Assembly (NCBI GenBank): GCA_012516115.1
Contig: JAAYXC010000419.1
Location: 1 to 6,482, forward strand
DNA from: Bacillota bacterium
GTDB lineage: Bacteria > Bacillota > UBA4882 > JAAYXC01
Reading direction: 5' to 3'
Length of the DNA: 6,482 bases
The first letter of the stretch is position 1. Every line of letters begins with the position of its first letter. Below the pieces are notes generated by a model. The model did no database searches. It was not told the origin of the DNA and saw nothing but the letters and a program-made list of their open reading frames with translations. A program made the translations under genes and the position numbers. Of this stretch, positions 5,533 to 6,482 are shown in pieces.

Positions 5533-6482
5533 ATGTCCTTACTACGATTTCTTCCTACGGCCGAACTTCCTTTGGGTTACCGGATCCTCGGCTTCGGCCA
5601 TCGGGGCCGGGATGTGGCCGACCTCCAGCGGGCCCTCCGGGAAGCCGGCCATCTCCTCCCCGTCGATGGCGTTTATGGGTATGCGACCGAGACGGCCGTG
5701 CGCCGGCTCCAGGCCCAACTCGGGCTTTCCGTAGACGGTCGCGTGGGCCCGGCGACCCTGGCCGCCCTGAGGGAATTACGGAGCGCGCGGTATATCATCT
5801 GCCGCGTCCGACCCGGCGATACCACAAGGAAGCTCGCCACGGCCTTTGGCCTGACGGAAGAGGCCTTTCGGCGTCACAACGGCCTGTCTCGTCATGAGCC
5901 GCTCAATCCCGGCCGGCTCGTGGTCGTGCCGCGGCGGGCCATCCTCCTTTTGCCCGACGAAAGACCACCGGCCTCGCTCCGTTATCCGCTGGCCCGGGGA
6001 CCCGTCCTGCAGTTTTCCCCACCGGAAAAAATCAAGGCACGGCCGGATTCTCCCGGCCGGGTCCCTCTCCTGTTGACCGAGGAGGCAGATTGGGAGAGGC
6101 TTGGGAAAGAGGCTGCGGCGCGTCGAGAATTCATGGCCTGGGTTTCTTCTTATACCCGAAAAGGGGAAACACAGGCTTTCGTCGTGGCCCTTCCTTCTTC
6201 TTTTTGTTTATCTCCCCCACGGGGGCTTTGGTGGTTTTTGACCCATCTTCAGGGGAAATTACGACTTCCCCTCGGTCTTCTTTTATCCCCGGAAGCGGAT
6301 GCGTGGGCGTCGTTGCTGCGGAGCTCCCCTCATTTCTATATCTTTCTCGACCCCGGTTCTAAGGTTTACGACATGCGGGTTTTAGCCCCTCTGCTTCGCC
6401 GGTGGCGGGCCATTTTCCCCGCGGATCGCCTTCTCATCGTTCTCCGGGGTGGCGCACTCCATTGTCGGGAGGGGGAAGAGGA
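5533..6482 (+). CDS. Peptidoglycan-binding / LysM protein with unidentified C-terminal domain (3' end outside window)
   Basis: The frame is open from ATG 5533 to the window edge (316 residues, no stop). Residues about 23-82 form a PG_binding_1 domain, with GRDVADLQRALREAG, VDGVYGYATETAVRRLQ and VDGRVGPATLAAL as its repeated helices. Residues about 87-133 form a LysM domain (VRPGDTTRKLATAFGLT, HNGL, LNPGRLVVVP). After a proline-rich linker (about 140-178) comes an alternating strand/helix region (TQAFVVALP, LPLGLLLS, HFYIFLDPGS, DRLLIVLRGG) that could be a glycoside hydrolase-like barrel such as GH18 of spore LysM proteins. No catalytic motif is visible, so this is unproven. There is no signal peptide, as in several spore-associated LysM proteins. 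ATG 5533 is chosen for GGTGGTGA five bases upstream; GTG 5521 with AGGATGA (5507-5513) is an alternative. The gene is divergent from the small secreted protein gene. Confidence 0.82.
   Translation, partial: MSLLRFLPTAELPLGYRILGFGHRGRDVADLQRALREAGHLLPVDGVYGYATETAVRRLQAQLGLSVDGRVGPATLAALRELRSARYIICRVRPGDTTRKLATAFGLTEEAFRRHNGLSRHEPLNPGRLVVVPRRAILLLPDERPPASLRYPLARGPVLQFSPPEKIKARPDSPGRVPLLLTEEADWERLGKEAAARREFMAWVSSYTRKGETQAFVVALPSSFCLSPPRGLWWFLTHLQGKLRLPLGLLLSPEADAWASLLRSSPHFYIFLDPGSKVYDMRVLAPLLRRWRAIFPADRLLIVLRGGALHCREGEE

Noticed and set aside
5514..5897. Plus-strand frame of 127 codons at the start of the LysM gene
   Set aside because: The frame from ATG 5533 has clear peptidoglycan-binding and LysM motifs and covers the same DNA; this frame gives Pro/Arg-rich noise.
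1..6482. CRISPR array, tRNA, rRNA, insertion sequence or phage genes
   Set aside because: No regularly spaced repeats, cloverleaf sequence, transposase or phage structural motifs were seen.

Overview
The window looks like chromosomal DNA from a GC-rich, low-AT-bias Firmicute, probably a spore-forming anaerobe of the Moorella/Thermanaeromonas type. This placement is inferred from strong AGGAGG-type ribosome binding sites, frequent TTG and GTG starts, two iron-sulfur proteins of anaerobe-rich families (DUF1848 and a PflX-like radical SAM protein), a membrane-anchored Ser/Thr kinase-like protein and a LysM/peptidoglycan-binding protein. No mobile element, rRNA, tRNA or CRISPR array is visible.

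Left block, plus strand (1-4125): a nitroreductase-family gene cut by the window edge and closed by a probable intrinsic terminator; a DUF89/ARMT1-like metal-dependent phosphatase; a small TTG-initiated HEAT-repeat-like protein; a DUF1848 protein whose start lies about 98 bases inside the HEAT-like frame; and a membrane-anchored pseudokinase with an NTF2-like domain outside the cell. The last four run in one direction with gaps of 56 and 85 bases or an overlap, so they may be co-transcribed.

Middle block, minus strand (4097-5400): a small secreted basic protein of unknown function, followed by a PflX-like radical SAM protein. Their stop and start overlap as GTGA, and the radical SAM gene runs tail-to-tail into the pseudokinase gene with a 29-base overlap.

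Right block (5401-6482): a 132-base divergent promoter region in which the -10 boxes of the two strands almost coincide (TATAAT on minus, TATTAT on plus). A long plus-strand frame starting at ATG 5533 then runs off the window. It carries a peptidoglycan-binding domain, a LysM domain and an unidentified C-terminal domain.

The most unusual signal is in the leaders. Four plus-strand genes have a perfect 9-10 base complement of their own Shine-Dalgarno or start region a short distance upstream (549-557/596-604, 1492-1501/1516-1525, 2861-2869/2915-2923, 5488-5496/5516-5524). The minus-strand small gene has a bulged hairpin abutting its Shine-Dalgarno. This suggests, but does not prove, widespread control of translation by leader folding. 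No single well-defined new system is evident; the pseudokinase, the HEAT/DUF1848 overlap and the SD-occluding leaders deserve a second look.
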